Assembly (NCBI RefSeq): GCF_009380215.1
Contig: NZ_WHUG01000002.1
Location: 62,001-126,000 of the forward strand
Length of the DNA: 64,000 nt
Direction: 5' to 3'
Source: Rugamonas aquatica
GTDB taxonomy: Bacteria; Pseudomonadota; Gammaproteobacteria; Burkholderiales; Burkholderiaceae_D
The translations under genes and the position numbers were made by a program. Positions 9,437 to 20,813 of this stretch are shown here, in pieces; within the stretch, counting starts at the first letter, position 1, and every line of letters starts with the position of its first letter. Under the pieces are notes generated by a model. It had not been told where the DNA came from. It did not search any database and worked only from the letters and a program-made list of their open reading frames with translations.

Positions 9437-9708
9437 GCGGCAAGGTCAACCTGGTGCTGACGGCGCTGCTGGTGGCCTGCGGGCTGTCGCTGGTGAACGC
9501 GCAATACCAGGCGCGCCATCTGTTCATCGAACTGGAACGCACGCAGTCGCAGGCGCGCCAGCTCGACATCGAATGGGCGCAGCTGCAGCTGGACCAGTCG
9601 ACGCTGGGCAAGCACGCCCGCATCGAGGAAATCGCCCGCCGCGACCTGAACATGACGCCGCTGACCGCCGCGCGCACGCAATACCTGACGCCGGAAGGAT
9701 CGAAATGA
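9433..9708 (+). CDS. ftsL: Cell division protein FtsL
   Basis: This is a 91-residue bitopic membrane protein: a short cytoplasmic N-terminus, one transmembrane helix at about residues 6-24, then a periplasmic coiled-coil rich in Glu/Gln/Leu. FtsL forms the FtsQBL complex and activates FtsWI in the divisome. Size, topology and position between rsmH and ftsI identify it, since the sequence of the family is poorly conserved. It overlaps rsmH and ftsI by four bases on each side, which suggests translational coupling. Confidence 0.9.
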   Translation: MSGKVNLVLTALLVACGLSLVNAQYQARHLFIELERTQSQARQLDIEWAQLQLDQSTLGKHARIEEIARRDLNMTPLTAARTQYLTPEGSK

Positions 9709-11480
9709 GCCGCGCCAGCAATACCAGCACGTCGCGCGTAGCCCGCTCCAAGGGCGTGCCGTTCTCCAAGAACCCGGTGCTGGCGGTACGCCTGCCGGTC
9801 TGGCGTTCGCGCGTGGTGCTGTTCGTATTGTTTGCCGCCTTCGCCGGCCTGGGCGCGCGCGCCCTGTGGCTGCAAGGCTTGTCGACCCAGTTCCTGCAAA
9901 AGCAGGGCGAGATCCGCTACGCCCGCACGCTGGACCTGCCGGCCACGCGCGGCAAGATCACCGACCGCGATGGCCAGGTGCTGGCGTCGTCGGTGCCGGT
10001 CAAGGCCATCTGGGCGATTCCGGACGACGTCCAGGAAGCGCCGCCGGCCAAATTGAAAGAGCTGGCCAAGCTGCTCGATATGAGCAACGCCGACCTGCAA
10101 AAGAAACTCGACTCCGACCGCGGCTTCGTCTACCTGAAGCGCCAGGTCGAGCAGGACGTGGCCGACCAGATCACCAAGCTGGGTATCGACGGCATCCAGA
10201 CCCGCAAGGAATACAAGCGCTTCTACCCGCAGGGCGAAGTGACGACCCACGTGGTGGGCTTCACCAACGTCGAAGACGCTGGCCAGGAATCGATGGAACT
10301 GGCGCAGCAGAAAACGCTGGTGGGCCAGCCAGGTAGCCGCCGCGTCATCAAGGACCGCCTGGGCCACATCGTCGAGGACATCGAATCGGTGCGCGAGCCG
10401 CACGACGGCAAGGACTTGACGCTGTCGATCGACAGCAAGCTTCAGTACATCGCTTTCACGCAGGTGAAGGAATCGGTGGAGAAGTTCCACGCCAAGGCAG
10501 GCGCCGCCATCGTGCTGGATGTGCACACCGGCGAAGTGCTGGCGCTGGCCAACTGGCCGACCTACAACCCCAACGACCGCACCAAGCTGACCGGCGAACA
10601 GCTGCGCAACCGCGTGATGACCGACACCTTCGAGCCGGGTTCCTCGCTCAAGCCGTTCACCGTCGGCCTGGCGCTGGACGAGAAGCGCATCACGCCGCAC
10701 ACCATGTTCGACACCGGCGCGGGCGCCATGGTGATCGCCGACCACGTGGTCCACGACACCCACCCGCACTACCTGATCGACGTCCAGACCATCATCCAGA
10801 AGTCGTCCAACATCGGCACCTCTAAGATCGCGCTGAGCATGCCGCCGCAGGAAATGTGGGAGATGTTCACCAAGGTCGGTTTCGGCCAGCAGCCCAAGTG
10901 GGGCTTCCCCGGCGCCGTGGCCGGCCGCGTGCGTCCGTACAAATCGTGGCGTCCGATCGAACAAGCGAATATGAGCTTCGGCCAGGGTATCTCGGTATCG
11001 CTGATCCAGCTGGCGCGCGCCTACATGATCTTCGCCCGCGACGGCGACATCATCCCGCTGTCGTTCCAGAAAGTGACGGAAGCGCCGCACGGCACGCCGG
11101 TGGTCAGCGCCAAAACCGCTGCCGAGATGCGCGAGATGCTGGAGATGGTCACGCTGCCTGGCGGTTCGGCCGTCAAGGCCCAGGTGCCTGGCTACCGCGT
11201 GGGCGGCAAGACCGGCACCGCGCAGAAGTTCATGAACGGCCGCTACTCGCAAACCAAATACATCGGCAACTTCGTCGGCATGGCGCCGATGTCGAACCCG
11301 CGCTTCATCATCGCCGTCATGATCGACGAACCGGGTGGACCGGTGCACGTCGGCGGCGACGTGGCAGGCCCCGTGTTCTCTGCGCTGGCCGCCAACGCGC
11401 TGCGCGCCAAGAACATCACGCCCGATTCAACCCTTACCCATATCATCATTCCTGATAATGCAGCACAGGAGAAAATGTGA
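9705..11480 (+). CDS. ftsI: Peptidoglycan D,D-transpeptidase FtsI (PBP3)
   Basis: FtsI is the septal class B penicillin-binding protein that cross-links peptidoglycan with FtsW. It has 591 residues: one N-terminal transmembrane helix near residues 35-55, a PBP dimerisation domain starting at the ATRGKITDRDG motif, and a transpeptidase domain with SSLK at 313-316 (acyl-enzyme Ser), SSN at 367-369 and KTGT at 502-505. The ATG at 9705 overlaps the ftsL stop; the frame is open further upstream but that part only shadows ftsL. Confidence 0.95.
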   Translation: MSRASNTSTSRVARSKGVPFSKNPVLAVRLPVWRSRVVLFVLFAAFAGLGARALWLQGLSTQFLQKQGEIRYARTLDLPATRGKITDRDGQVLASSVPVKAIWAIPDDVQEAPPAKLKELAKLLDMSNADLQKKLDSDRGFVYLKRQVEQDVADQITKLGIDGIQTRKEYKRFYPQGEVTTHVVGFTNVEDAGQESMELAQQKTLVGQPGSRRVIKDRLGHIVEDIESVREPHDGKDLTLSIDSKLQYIAFTQVKESVEKFHAKAGAAIVLDVHTGEVLALANWPTYNPNDRTKLTGEQLRNRVMTDTFEPGSSLKPFTVGLALDEKRITPHTMFDTGAGAMVIADHVVHDTHPHYLIDVQTIIQKSSNIGTSKIALSMPPQEMWEMFTKVGFGQQPKWGFPGAVAGRVRPYKSWRPIEQANMSFGQGISVSLIQLARAYMIFARDGDIIPLSFQKVTEAPHGTPVVSAKTAAEMREMLEMVTLPGGSAVKAQVPGYRVGGKTGTAQKFMNGRYSQTKYIGNFVGMAPMSNPRFIIAVMIDEPGGPVHVGGDVAGPVFSALAANALRAKNITPDSTLTHIIIPDNAAQEKM

Positions 11481-13033
11481 CGACTTCTAACTTCGACCCC
11501 TTGGCCGTTGCCGCCGCCATCCGCAAGCTGACGCCGTCCGCGCAGCTGGCTTCGGATTCGCGCCGCATCAAGCCGGGCGATGTGTTTTTTGCCTATCCCG
11601 GCGATGCCGGCGACGGCCGCAGCTTCATCGAGAGCGCCATCGAGCAGGGCGCCGCGCTGGTGGTGCTCGACCCTGCAGGCTTCACCTGGAACGACAGCTG
11701 GGCCGTGCCTTACCTCACCGTCGAACAGCTCAAGCGCCATGCCGGCGTGATCGCCCACGCTTTCTACGAGCAGCCGGATGCGGCCATGTTCACCGTCGGC
11801 GTCACCGGCACCAACGGCAAGACCTCCAGCGCCGTCTGGCTGGGCCACGCGCTGTCGCGTGGCGCCGAGCCGGCCGCCGTCATCGGCACGCTGGGCGTGG
11901 GCCTGTTCCGCGCACGCGGCGATGTCGAATACGACGTCACCGGCTACACCACGCCGGACGCCGTGCTGCTGGCGCGCACGCTGGCTGGCCTGCGCGAGCA
12001 GGGCGCCGCCGCGCTGGCGATCGAAGTATCGTCCATCGGACTTGAGCAGGGCCGCGTGGCCGGCATGCATTTCGATGTCGCGTTGTTCACCAACCTGACC
12101 CGCGACCACCTGGACTACCACGGCACGATGGAGGCCTACGAGGCCGCCAAGACCAAGCTGTTCGACTGGCCCGGACTGAAGACGGCGGTGGTCAACCTGG
12201 ACGACCCGATGGGCCTGCGCCTGATCGCCCATCTGCAGGCGAAAGCGCCGCTGGGTGGTGCGATTCCGCTGATCGGCTACACGCTGCACGACGCCACCGC
12301 GCGCCCGGACATCCCGGGTGTGCTGATGCTGCGCGCCAGCCAGTTCCGCAGCAGCCGCAACGCCGGCACCGAATTCCACCTGGAGTGCGCGCTGGGCGTG
12401 GCGCTGGTCAAGACGCATTTGGTCGGCAACTTCAACATCAGCAACGCGCTGGGCGTGATGGGCGCGATGCTGGCCAAGGGCCTGGGCCTGCGCGCCGCCA
12501 TCGAAGCGGTCGAAGCGCTGCTGCCGGCCCCGGGCCGCATGCAGCAGGTCGGCGGCCAGGATGCGCCGATGATCGTCATCGACTACGCACACACGCCGGA
12601 CGCGCTGGAAAAAACCCTGGCCGCGCTGCGCCCGGTGGCCACCGACCGTGGCGGCCAGCTGTGGTGCGTGTTCGGCTGCGGCGGCGACCGCGATCCGGGC
12701 AAGCGCCCGCAGATGGGCAAGATCGCGCAGATGGCCGACCACGTGCTGGTCACCAGCGACAACCCGCGCAGCGAAGATCCGCACTCGATCATCGAGCAGA
12801 TCGTCGCCGGCATGGACCGCAACAACCCTGCATCGACGGTGCAGACGCTGGACGACCGCGCCGCCGCCATCCTGTCCGCGATCAAGCACGCCGGCAAGCC
12901 GGACGTGATCCTGCTGGCTGGTAAAGGCCACGAGCCGTATCAGGAAATCAAGGGCAAGAAACTGCCATTCTCCGACGCCGACCACGCGCAGCTGGCGCTG
13001 TCGGCCCGCTTAACCATGATGAGGACGAATTGA
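11477..13033 (+). CDS. murE: UDP-MurNAc-L-Ala-D-Glu:meso-diaminopimelate ligase MurE
   Basis: MurE adds the third stem-peptide residue in cytoplasmic peptidoglycan precursor synthesis. It has 518 residues with the Mur-ligase ATP loop GTNGKT at 111-116 and the DNPR signature at 428-431, which marks meso-diaminopimelate as the amino acid added. The start is GTG, overlapping the ftsI stop, with AGGAG upstream. The C-terminus overlaps murF by TGATG. Confidence 0.95.
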   Translation: MTTSNFDPLAVAAAIRKLTPSAQLASDSRRIKPGDVFFAYPGDAGDGRSFIESAIEQGAALVVLDPAGFTWNDSWAVPYLTVEQLKRHAGVIAHAFYEQPDAAMFTVGVTGTNGKTSSAVWLGHALSRGAEPAAVIGTLGVGLFRARGDVEYDVTGYTTPDAVLLARTLAGLREQGAAALAIEVSSIGLEQGRVAGMHFDVALFTNLTRDHLDYHGTMEAYEAAKTKLFDWPGLKTAVVNLDDPMGLRLIAHLQAKAPLGGAIPLIGYTLHDATARPDIPGVLMLRASQFRSSRNAGTEFHLECALGVALVKTHLVGNFNISNALGVMGAMLAKGLGLRAAIEAVEALLPAPGRMQQVGGQDAPMIVIDYAHTPDALEKTLAALRPVATDRGGQLWCVFGCGGDRDPGKRPQMGKIAQMADHVLVTSDNPRSEDPHSIIEQIVAGMDRNNPASTVQTLDDRAAAILSAIKHAGKPDVILLAGKGHEPYQEIKGKKLPFSDADHAQLALSARLTMMRTN

Positions 13034-14430
13034 TGCGTGCAGCACTCGCACAGATTCTGCCTTCTGTGTCCGGCGCCAAGCTGATTGGCTCCGGTGAAAT
13101 TGTATTTGACGGCGTCTCCACCGACAGCCGTAGCGTAGCCGCAGGTTCGCTGTTCGTCGCCTTGCGCGGCGAGGTTTTCGACGCCCACAACTTCCTCGCG
13201 CAAGTCGCGGAGAAGGGTGTCGCCGCTGTCGTTGTTGAAGAACTGCCGGAAGGCTGGACCGCATCGACCGGCATCGTCGCCATCGTCGTACCGAACACGC
13301 TGGTGGCCCTGGGCCAGATCGCCAACTACTGGCGCCGCCAGTTCGCCATGCCCGTCATCGGCGTCACCGGCAGCAACGGCAAGACCACGGTCAAGGAAAT
13401 GATCGCCGCCATCCTGGCAGCAGCCCACGGCGAAGAAGGCCGCCTGGCCACACGCGGCAACCTGAATAACGAAATCGGCGTGCCATTGACGCTGTTCCGC
13501 ATGGACGCGCAGCAGCAGTCGGCCGTGGTGGAACTGGGTATGAACCATCCCGGCGAGATCGGCCGCCTGAGCGCCATCGCCGCACCGACCATCGCCATGG
13601 TCAACAACGCCCAGCGCGAACACCAAGAATTCATGCACACCGTGGAAGCGGTGGCGCGCGAAAACGGCGCAGTGCTGGCCAGCCTGGCCGCCGACGGCGT
13701 GGCCGTGTTCCCGCATGGCGATGAGTTCACGCCTATTTGGGAAGAACTGTCGGCCGGCCGCCATGTGCTGCGCTTCGGCCTGACCAAGGATGCGGAAGTA
13801 AGCTGCACCTTCCGCGCCAACGATTTCGGCAACGAGATGTTCGTCACCATTCGCGAAGGCGACGCTGAACCAGAACAGTTCTTCGTCAACCTGCAAGCGG
13901 CCGGCGAACACAATGTGCGCAACGCGCTGGCCGCCGTGGCTTGCACGTACGCCGCCGGCATCGCGCTGGACAAGATCAAACTGGGCCTCGACACCTTTGC
14001 GCCGGTCAACGGCCGCCTGCAAAAGAAGGCTGCGGCCAACGGCGCCGTCGTCATCGACGACAGCTACAACGCTAACCCGGACTCGGTGCGCGCCGCCATC
14101 GACGTGCTGTCCAAGGCCGCCGCCCCGCGCGTGCTGGTGCTGGGCGACATGGGCGAAGTCGGCACCCAGGGCCGCGAGTTTCACGAAGAAATCGGCGCGT
14201 ATGCGCAGACCAAAGGCATCGAACAGGTGCTGGCAACCGGCGAGCTGGCCTCCCACATGAGTGGAGACGCCATCCGTCATTTTGAAAACTTCGGCGATTT
14301 GCTGGCTGCTGTCGAAGCAGCCGTCACGCCGGATGCAACCGTATTAATCAAGGGCTCCCGCTTCATGAAAATGGAACGGGTCGTGCAGCATTTGATTGGA
14401 TCGCAACAAGCTAACAAGGAAAGTCACTAA
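13033..14430 (+). CDS. murF: UDP-MurNAc-tripeptide:D-Ala-D-Ala ligase MurF
   Basis: MurF completes the UDP-MurNAc-pentapeptide. It has 465 residues with the ATP loop GSNGKTT at about 113-119, the substrate region with STDSRSV near residue 32, and the ligase C-terminal domain. The ATG at 13033 shares bases with the murE TGA; a TTG one codon upstream is less likely. It is followed by mraY after 2 bases. Confidence 0.95.
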   Translation: MRAALAQILPSVSGAKLIGSGEIVFDGVSTDSRSVAAGSLFVALRGEVFDAHNFLAQVAEKGVAAVVVEELPEGWTASTGIVAIVVPNTLVALGQIANYWRRQFAMPVIGVTGSNGKTTVKEMIAAILAAAHGEEGRLATRGNLNNEIGVPLTLFRMDAQQQSAVVELGMNHPGEIGRLSAIAAPTIAMVNNAQREHQEFMHTVEAVARENGAVLASLAADGVAVFPHGDEFTPIWEELSAGRHVLRFGLTKDAEVSCTFRANDFGNEMFVTIREGDAEPEQFFVNLQAAGEHNVRNALAAVACTYAAGIALDKIKLGLDTFAPVNGRLQKKAAANGAVVIDDSYNANPDSVRAAIDVLSKAAAPRVLVLGDMGEVGTQGREFHEEIGAYAQTKGIEQVLATGELASHMSGDAIRHFENFGDLLAAVEAAVTPDATVLIKGSRFMKMERVVQHLIGSQQANKESH

Positions 14431-14432
14431 TC

Positions 14433-15602
14433 ATGCTGCTCTGGCTCGCTCAGTATTTTCAGCAGGACCTCGGGCCACTCCGGGTCTTCAATTTCATCAC
14501 CTTCCGCGCGGTGTTCGCCACCGCGACCGCGCTGCTGATCGGCCTGTCGGCCGGCCCGGCCGTGATCCGCAAACTGACCGCCATGAAGTACGGCCAGGCC
14601 GTGCGTACCGACGGTCCGCAGACCCACTTGAAAAAACACGGCACCCCGACCATGGGCGGCGTGCTGCTGCTGATCGCCATCGGCGTGTCCACGCTGCTGT
14701 GGTGCGACCTGTCGAACCGCCTGATCTGGCCGGTGCTGATCGTCACGCTGGGCTTCGGCGCCGTCGGCTGGGTCGACGACTACCGCAAGGTGGTGCGCCA
14801 GGATCCTGAAGGCATGCGCTCGGCGGAAAAGTACTTTTGGCAGTCGCTGGTCGGCATCGGCGCCGCGCTCTACCTGGCGTTCTCGGTGTCCGCGCCCAAC
14901 GCCGGCAAGGTGTTCGAGCTGTTCTTCGCCTGGGTACAGTCGGGCTTCTCGATGGACCTGCCACCGAAGGCCGATCTGATCGTGCCGTTCTTCAAGACCA
15001 TCAGCTACCCGCTGGGTGTGTGGGGCTTCATCGCGCTGACCTACTGTGTCATCGTCGGCACCAGCAACGCCGTTAACTTCACGGACGGCCTGGATGGCCT
15101 GGCGATCATGCCGACGATTATGGTCGGCTCCGCGCTCGGCCTGTTCGCTTACCTGACCGGTAGCGCCACGTATTCGAAGTACCTGTTCATCCCGCACATT
15201 CCCGGCGCTGGCGAACTGATTATCTTCTGCGGCGCGCTGGCCGGCGCGGGCCTGGCCTTCCTGTGGTTTAACACCCACCCGGCACAGGTGTTCATGGGCG
15301 ACGTCGGCGCACTGGCGCTGGGCGGCGCGCTGGGCACCATCGCCGTCATCGTGCGCCAGGAAATCGTCCTGTTCATCATGGGCGGCATCTTCGTCGCCGA
15401 GACGGTGTCGGTGATTATCCAGGTGGGCTGGTTCAAGATCACCAAGAAGCGCTTCGGCGTCGGCCGCCGCGTGTTCCTGATGGCGCCCTTGCACCACCAC
15501 TTTGAACAAAAAGGCTGGAAAGAGACCCAGGTCGTCGTGCGCTTCTGGATTATCACGATGATGCTGGTGCTGGTCGGACTCTCTACGTTGAAACTGCGCT
15601 GA
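14433..15602 (+). CDS. mraY: Phospho-MurNAc-pentapeptide transferase MraY
   Basis: MraY transfers phospho-MurNAc-pentapeptide to undecaprenyl phosphate to form lipid I at the inner membrane. It has 389 residues, about ten hydrophobic segments, the DD-containing GWVDDYRK motif near residues 110-117, [10 protein letters not shown] near 212-221 and the PLHHHFE motif near 351-357. An AAGGAAAG ribosome binding site precedes the ATG. Its stop overlaps the murD start. Confidence 0.95.
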   Translation: MLLWLAQYFQQDLGPLRVFNFITFRAVFATATALLIGLSAGPAVIRKLTAMKYGQAVRTDGPQTHLKKHGTPTMGGVLLLIAIGVSTLLWCDLSNRLIWPVLIVTLGFGAVGWVDDYRKVVRQDPEGMRSAEKYFWQSLVGIGAALYLAFSVSAPNAGKVFELFFAWVQSGFSMDLPPKADLIVPFFKTISYPLGVWGFIALTYCVIVGTSNAVNFTDGLDGLAIMPTIMVGSALGLFAYLTGSATYSKYLFIPHIPGAGELIIFCGALAGAGLAFLWFNTHPAQVFMGDVGALALGGALGTIAVIVRQEIVLFIMGGIFVAETVSVIIQVGWFKITKKRFGVGRRVFLMAPLHHHFEQKGWKETQVVVRFWIITMMLVLVGLSTLKLR

Positions 15603-17125
15603 TGATCTACGAAGGCAAAAACGCACTGGTACTGGGACTGGGTGAATCCGGTCTGGCGATGGCGCTGTGGCTCGCCCGCAGCGGCGCGCGCGTGCGCGTG
15701 GCCGATACCCGTGAAACGCCCGAGCGCCTGCCGGCGCTGCGCCTGGCCGTGCCGGATGCGGAATTCGTCGCTGGCCCGTTCGCTTCGGGTTCATTCGATC
15801 CTGCGCTGCTGGACGGCGTCGACATGGTCGCCGTCAGCCCGGGCCTGGCGCCGTACCGCGAACTGGCCGAGATCGCACCGGCCGCCGCCGCCGCCGGCGT
15901 GCCGGTTTGGGGCGAGATCGAACTGTTCGCACAGGCGCTGGAGTCGCTGGAACAGGAACGCGGCTACACGCCGAAGATCATCGCCATCACCGGCACCAAC
16001 GGCAAAACCACCGTCACCACGCTGGTGGGCCAGCTGTGCGAACGCGCCGGCAAGACCGTGCGCGTCGCCGGCAACATCAGCCCCGCCGCGCTCGACGTGC
16101 TGCGCGACGTAATGGACGCCGGCACGCTGCCGGAAGTGTGGGTGCTGGAGCTGTCGTCCTTCCAGCTGCAAACCACCTTCACGCTGGAAGCCGACGCCGC
16201 CACCGTCTTGAACGTGACCCAGGACCACCTGGACTGGCACGGCGACATGCCGTCCTACGCCGCCGCCAAACACCGCATCTTCGCCGCCGACACCGTACGC
16301 GTATTGAACCGCGACGACGCCACCGTGATGCGCATGGCCAGCGCCACCGGCCAGAACGTCACCTTCGGCACCGACGCGCCGACCCTGCGCGATGACCTGG
16401 GCCTGAACAGCGAACGCGGCGTGCTGTGGCTCGCCACCGCCGTACCGGCCGAGGAAGAGGGCGAACCCAAGAAACGCAAGAAGAACGATCCGCCGCCGCC
16501 ACCGGTTGAATGCATGGTCAAGAACCTGATGCCGGCCGACGCGCTGCAAATCCGCGGCGTGCACAACGCCGCCAACGCGCTGGCCGCGCTGGCCCTGTGC
16601 CGCGCCATCGACCTGCCACTGGCGCCGTTGCTGCACGGCCTGCGCGAGTATCGCGGCCAGCCGCACCGTGTGGAACTGGTCAGCGCCATCAACGACGTCG
16701 AATACTACGACGACAGCAAGGGCACCAATGTCGGCGCCACCGTGGCCGCCTTGAACGGCTTGGGCAAGGCCTTCACCGGCGCCAACCAGCGCCTGGTGGT
16801 CATCATGGGGGGCGACGGCAAGGGCCAGGACTTCACGCCGCTGGCCGAACCGGTATCGCGCTACGTGCGCGCCGTGCTGCTGATCGGACGCGACGCGCCG
16901 CAGCTGCGCGCCGCGCTGGCGCCGTCCGGCGTTGAGCTGGAAGACTGCGGCACCGACCTGCCGCAAGCCGTCAAGCGCGCCAGCGAACTGGCGCAAGCCG
17001 GCGACGCCGTGCTGCTGTCCCCGGCCTGCGCCAGCATGGACATGTTCAAGAACTACGCGCATCGCGCCCAGGTGTTCATCGACACCGTGCGCGAGATCGC
17101 CCTTGACGCAGGACAGGAGCTCTGA
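15602..17125 (+). CDS. murD: UDP-MurNAc-L-alanine:D-glutamate ligase MurD
   Basis: MurD adds D-Glu to UDP-MurNAc-L-Ala. It has 507 residues: N-terminal UDP-binding domain (GLGESGLA near residues 12-19), ATP loop GTNGKTT at about 131-137, and a C-terminal domain with YDDSKGTN. At about residues 281-302 there is a charged and proline-rich insert (acidic run, KKRKK, then five prolines) that makes the protein longer than E. coli MurD. It starts in overlap with mraY and ends in overlap with ftsW. Confidence 0.95.
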   Translation: MIYEGKNALVLGLGESGLAMALWLARSGARVRVADTRETPERLPALRLAVPDAEFVAGPFASGSFDPALLDGVDMVAVSPGLAPYRELAEIAPAAAAAGVPVWGEIELFAQALESLEQERGYTPKIIAITGTNGKTTVTTLVGQLCERAGKTVRVAGNISPAALDVLRDVMDAGTLPEVWVLELSSFQLQTTFTLEADAATVLNVTQDHLDWHGDMPSYAAAKHRIFAADTVRVLNRDDATVMRMASATGQNVTFGTDAPTLRDDLGLNSERGVLWLATAVPAEEEGEPKKRKKNDPPPPPVECMVKNLMPADALQIRGVHNAANALAALALCRAIDLPLAPLLHGLREYRGQPHRVELVSAINDVEYYDDSKGTNVGATVAALNGLGKAFTGANQRLVVIMGGDGKGQDFTPLAEPVSRYVRAVLLIGRDAPQLRAALAPSGVELEDCGTDLPQAVKRASELAQAGDAVLLSPACASMDMFKNYAHRAQVFIDTVREIALDAGQEL

Positions 17126-18345
17126 TGGCCTTCCAGATGCCGTTCCGCTTTGCTGACAAGTCGACGCCACCGTCGATGGACAGCCGCGCGCGGCAATCGA
17201 AGATGATGGAATACGACCAGCCGCTGGTCTGGGTCACGCTGCTCTTGATGCTGCTCGGGATGGTGATGGTGTACTCGGCCTCGATCTCGCTGCCGGATTC
17301 GCCGAAGTTCGCCAACTACGTCCGCTGGCAGAACACCTACTTCCTGCAACGGCAGGCGATGTTCATCGGCGTCTCGCTGCTGGCCGGCCTGTTCGTGTTC
17401 CGCATCCGCATCTGCGACCTGCAGAAGGCCGCGCCGTACCTGTTCATCGGCACCCTGGTGCTGCTGGTGATGGTGCTGATCCCCGGCCTCGGCGTGGTGG
17501 TCAACGGCGGCCGCCGCTGGCTGTCGCTCAAGGTATTCAACGTGCAGCCGTCGGAGCTGATGAAAGTGGTCGCCGTGCTGTACGCCGCCGACTACACCGT
17601 GCGCAAACAGGAATACATGCACAAGCTGACCAAGGGCTTCATGCCGATGGCGGCGGCGGTCGGCTTCGTCGGCCTGTTGCTGCTGCTCGAACCTGACCTG
17701 GGCGCCTTCGGCGTGATCGTCTGCATCGCCATGGGCATCCTGTTCCTGGGCGGGATCAACGCCATCTGGTTCGGCGGCATCGGCGCGGTGCTGGTGGTGA
17801 TCTTCGGCTCCATCATCGCGCTGTCGAAGTTCCGCCGCGAGCGCTACTTCGCCTACCTGAACCCGTGGGAAGAAGACAATGCATTGAACAAGGCTTACCA
17901 GCTGACCCACTCGCTGATCGCTTTCGGGCGCGGCGAGATTTTCGGCGTTGGCCTGGGCGGCAGCGTGGAAAAGCTGCACTACCTGCCGGAAGCGCATACC
18001 GACTTCCTGCTGGCGGTGATCGGCGAAGAACTCGGCCTGGCCGGCGTGCTGGTGGTGATCGCGCTGTTCTACTGGCTTATCAAGCGCGCCTTCGATATCG
18101 GCCGCCAGGCCATCGCCATCGACCAGACCTTTGCCGGCCTGACGGCCAAGGGCATCGGCATCTGGATCGGTGTGCAGACGTTTATTAACATGGGTGTCAA
18201 CCTTGGCCTGCTGCCGACCAAGGGCTTGACCTTGCCGCTGATGAGCTATGGCGGCACGGGTGTAGTGATTAACTGCGTCGGACTCGCGATCCTGCTCCGG
18301 ATCGACTACGAGAACCGGGTTCTGATGCGTGGTGGCAGATTATGA
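17125..18345 (+). CDS. ftsW: Septal peptidoglycan polymerase FtsW
   Basis: FtsW is the SEDS-family glycosyltransferase that polymerises lipid II with FtsI. It has 406 residues with about ten transmembrane segments, the QPSE motif near residues 139-142, the PDLGAFGV segment near 191-198, and the C-terminal [11 protein letters not shown] signature. A cytoplasmic N-terminal tail of about 35 residues precedes the first membrane helix. It overlaps murD and murG. Confidence 0.95.
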   Translation: MAFQMPFRFADKSTPPSMDSRARQSKMMEYDQPLVWVTLLLMLLGMVMVYSASISLPDSPKFANYVRWQNTYFLQRQAMFIGVSLLAGLFVFRIRICDLQKAAPYLFIGTLVLLVMVLIPGLGVVVNGGRRWLSLKVFNVQPSELMKVVAVLYAADYTVRKQEYMHKLTKGFMPMAAAVGFVGLLLLLEPDLGAFGVIVCIAMGILFLGGINAIWFGGIGAVLVVIFGSIIALSKFRRERYFAYLNPWEEDNALNKAYQLTHSLIAFGRGEIFGVGLGGSVEKLHYLPEAHTDFLLAVIGEELGLAGVLVVIALFYWLIKRAFDIGRQAIAIDQTFAGLTAKGIGIWIGVQTFINMGVNLGLLPTKGLTLPLMSYGGTGVVINCVGLAILLRIDYENRVLMRGGRL

Positions 18346-19409
18346 AACGATTGATGATTATGGCAGCCGGCACCGGCGGCCACATTTTCCCCGGCCTGGC
18401 GATCGCGCAGACGCTGCGCGCGCGCGGCTGGGAAGTAACGTGGCTGGGTACCGCCGCCGGCATGGAGCAGGAGCTGGTGCCCAAGCACGGCATCGCGATG
18501 GACAGCATCGACTTCACCGGCATGCGCGGCAAGGGCATCAAGCACTCGCTGGGCGGCGCACTGAAGATGGTCAAGGCCTTCGCCGCCTGCTTCGGCTACA
18601 TCGGCAGCCGCAAGCCGGACGTGGTGCTGGGCATGGGTGGCTACGTCACCGTGCCGGGCGGCCTGATGGCGCGCCTGCGCGGCGTTCCGCTGGTACTGGT
18701 CAATGCCGACGCCGCGCTGCTGCTGTCGAATAAGACGCTGGTGCCGTTCGCTGAGCGCGTGTGCTTCGGCTTCCCGGCCAACTTCGGCAAGGCCGCCAGC
18801 AAGGCCGTCGTCACCGGCAACCCGGTGCGCAAGGAGATCCTGGACATGGCCACGCCGGACCTGCGTTTCTTCGGCCGCGAAGGTCCGCTGCGCATCCTGG
18901 TGGTGGGCGGCAGCCTGGGCGCGAAAGCGCTGAACGATAACCTGCCGGCCGCGCTGGCGCTGATCCCGGCCGCGCAGCGTCCGCAGGTGACGCACCAGTC
19001 GGGCAAGAAGAACATCGATGCGCTGCGTGCGGCGTATGCGCAGGCGGGCGTGGAAGCCAATGTGGTCGACTTCATCGACGACATGGCGGTCGCCTACAGC
19101 CATGCCGACGTGGTGATCTGCCGCGCCGGCGCCATCACCGTGTCGGAGCTGACCGCAGCCGGCGTGGCCAGCGTGCTGGTGCCTCTGGTCGCATCGACCA
19201 CCAGCCACCAGCGCGACAACGCGCAGTGGATGGCGAAACAAAACGCGGCGATCCACATGCCGCAATCGGAAATGAGCGCGCAGAGTGTGGCGACGCTGTT
19301 GGAAACGCTGACCCGCGGCGCCTGCCAGACCATGGCAATGGCGGCGCGCGGCGTCGGAAAACGCGATGCGAACGACGCTATCGCGGCCGTATTGGAACAA
19401 CTAGCATGA
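18342..19409 (+). CDS. murG: UDP-GlcNAc transferase MurG (lipid II synthesis)
   Basis: MurG transfers GlcNAc from UDP-GlcNAc to lipid I at the cytoplasmic face of the membrane. It has 355 residues. The GT28 N-terminal glycine-rich loop [10 protein letters not shown] lies at about residues 8-17 and the second loop [12 protein letters not shown] near 187-198; [11 protein letters not shown] of the acceptor/donor region is near 261-271. The ATG overlaps the ftsW stop. Confidence 0.95.
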   Translation: MKRLMIMAAGTGGHIFPGLAIAQTLRARGWEVTWLGTAAGMEQELVPKHGIAMDSIDFTGMRGKGIKHSLGGALKMVKAFAACFGYIGSRKPDVVLGMGGYVTVPGGLMARLRGVPLVLVNADAALLLSNKTLVPFAERVCFGFPANFGKAASKAVVTGNPVRKEILDMATPDLRFFGREGPLRILVVGGSLGAKALNDNLPAALALIPAAQRPQVTHQSGKKNIDALRAAYAQAGVEANVVDFIDDMAVAYSHADVVICRAGAITVSELTAAGVASVLVPLVASTTSHQRDNAQWMAKQNAAIHMPQSEMSAQSVATLLETLTRGACQTMAMAARGVGKRDANDAIAAVLEQLA

Positions 19410-19419
19410 GAATTAAATC

Positions 19420-20811
19420 GTGAAACACAAAGTACAGAATATTCACTTCGTCGGCATCGGCGGCAGCGGCATGAGCGGCATCGCCGAAGTGCTGCTGACG
19501 CTCGGCTATACCGTGTCCGGTTCGGACCTGGGCAGCAACGCCGTCACCCAGCGCCTGGCTGATATGGGCGCCACTGTATTCCAGGGCCACGCCGCCGCCA
19601 ACATCGGCGAAGCCGACGCCGTCGTCACCTCGACCGCCGTCCAGCAGGACAATCCTGAAGTCGTGGCTGCGCGCAGCCGCAAGATTCCTATCGTTCCGCG
19701 CGCCGTGATGCTGGGCGAGTTGATGCGCCTGAAGCGCGGCATCGCCATCGCCGGCACGCACGGCAAGACCACCACCACCAGCCTGGTCGCATCGGTGCTG
19801 GCGCAGGGCGGCCTCGATCCGACCTTCGTCATCGGCGGCCGCCTGACCGCCGCCGGCGCCAACGCCAAGCTGGGTACCGGCGAGTACCTGGTGGCCGAAG
19901 CCGATGAATCGGATGCCTCCTTCCTGAACCTGACGCCGATGATCGAAGTGATCACCAACATCGACGCCGACCACATGGAAACCTACGAGCACGATTTCGA
20001 AAAGCTCAAGCAGGCCTTCGTCAACTTCACGCACCGCCTGCCGTTCTACGGCCGCGCCATGCTGTGCATCGACGATCCGCATGTACGCGCCATCCTGCCG
20101 CAGGTGACCAAGCCCGTGACCACCTACGGCTTCCACGAAGAAGCCGAAGTGCGCGCCGTGAACGCCCGCGCCGTCGGCGTCGAGATGCACTTCACCGTGA
20201 TCCAGGAAGGCTATCCTGACCTGGACGTGGTGCTGAACCAGCCAGGCCTGCACAACGTGCAGAACGCCTGTTCGGCCATCGCCATCGCCCGCGAGATCGG
20301 CATCGAAGACAAGGACACGCAAGCCGGCCTGGCCGCCTTTGCCGGCGTCGGCCGCCGCTTCACCAAATACGGCGATGTCGCCATTCCAGGCGGTGGCACG
20401 TTCACGCTGGTGGACGACTTCGGCCACCACCCGCTGGAGATGGACGTCACCACCGCCGCCGCGCGCGCCGCCTATCCGGGCCGCCGCCTGGTGCTGGCCT
20501 TCCAGCCGCACCGCTACAGCCGCACGCGCGACCTGTTTGAAGATTTCGTCAAGGTGCTGGGCACCGTCGACGTGCTGGTGCTGGCGGAAGTCTACGCCGC
20601 CGGCGAAGCGCCTATCGTGGCCGCAGACGGCCGCGCGCTGGCGCATGCATTGCGCGCACGCGGCAAGACCGAACCGATTTTTGTTGAGGCGATCGGCGAT
20701 ATGCCGGAAACCATCATGGGTGTGGTACGCGACGGCGACGTCGTCATGACCATGGGCGCAGGCTCGATCAGCGGCGTCCCTGCCAAACTGACTAACTATA
20801 CTAAGGTCTGA
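19420..20811 (+). CDS. murC: UDP-N-acetylmuramate:L-alanine ligase MurC
   Basis: MurC adds the first L-Ala to UDP-MurNAc. It has 463 residues: N-terminal [12 protein letters not shown] (UDP-binding), ATP loop GTHGKTTT at about 112-119, the ADESDASFL segment and DDFGHHP of the C-terminal region. It begins with GTG at 19420, 10 bases after murG; a five-codon ATG frame just upstream is out of phase and not the start. It is followed by ddl after 2 bases. Confidence 0.95.
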   Translation: MKHKVQNIHFVGIGGSGMSGIAEVLLTLGYTVSGSDLGSNAVTQRLADMGATVFQGHAAANIGEADAVVTSTAVQQDNPEVVAARSRKIPIVPRAVMLGELMRLKRGIAIAGTHGKTTTTSLVASVLAQGGLDPTFVIGGRLTAAGANAKLGTGEYLVAEADESDASFLNLTPMIEVITNIDADHMETYEHDFEKLKQAFVNFTHRLPFYGRAMLCIDDPHVRAILPQVTKPVTTYGFHEEAEVRAVNARAVGVEMHFTVIQEGYPDLDVVLNQPGLHNVQNACSAIAIAREIGIEDKDTQAGLAAFAGVGRRFTKYGDVAIPGGGTFTLVDDFGHHPLEMDVTTAAARAAYPGRRLVLAFQPHRYSRTRDLFEDFVKVLGTVDVLVLAEVYAAGEAPIVAADGRALAHALRARGKTEPIFVEAIGDMPETIMGVVRDGDVVMTMGAGSISGVPAKLTNYTKV

Positions 20812-20813
20812 AA

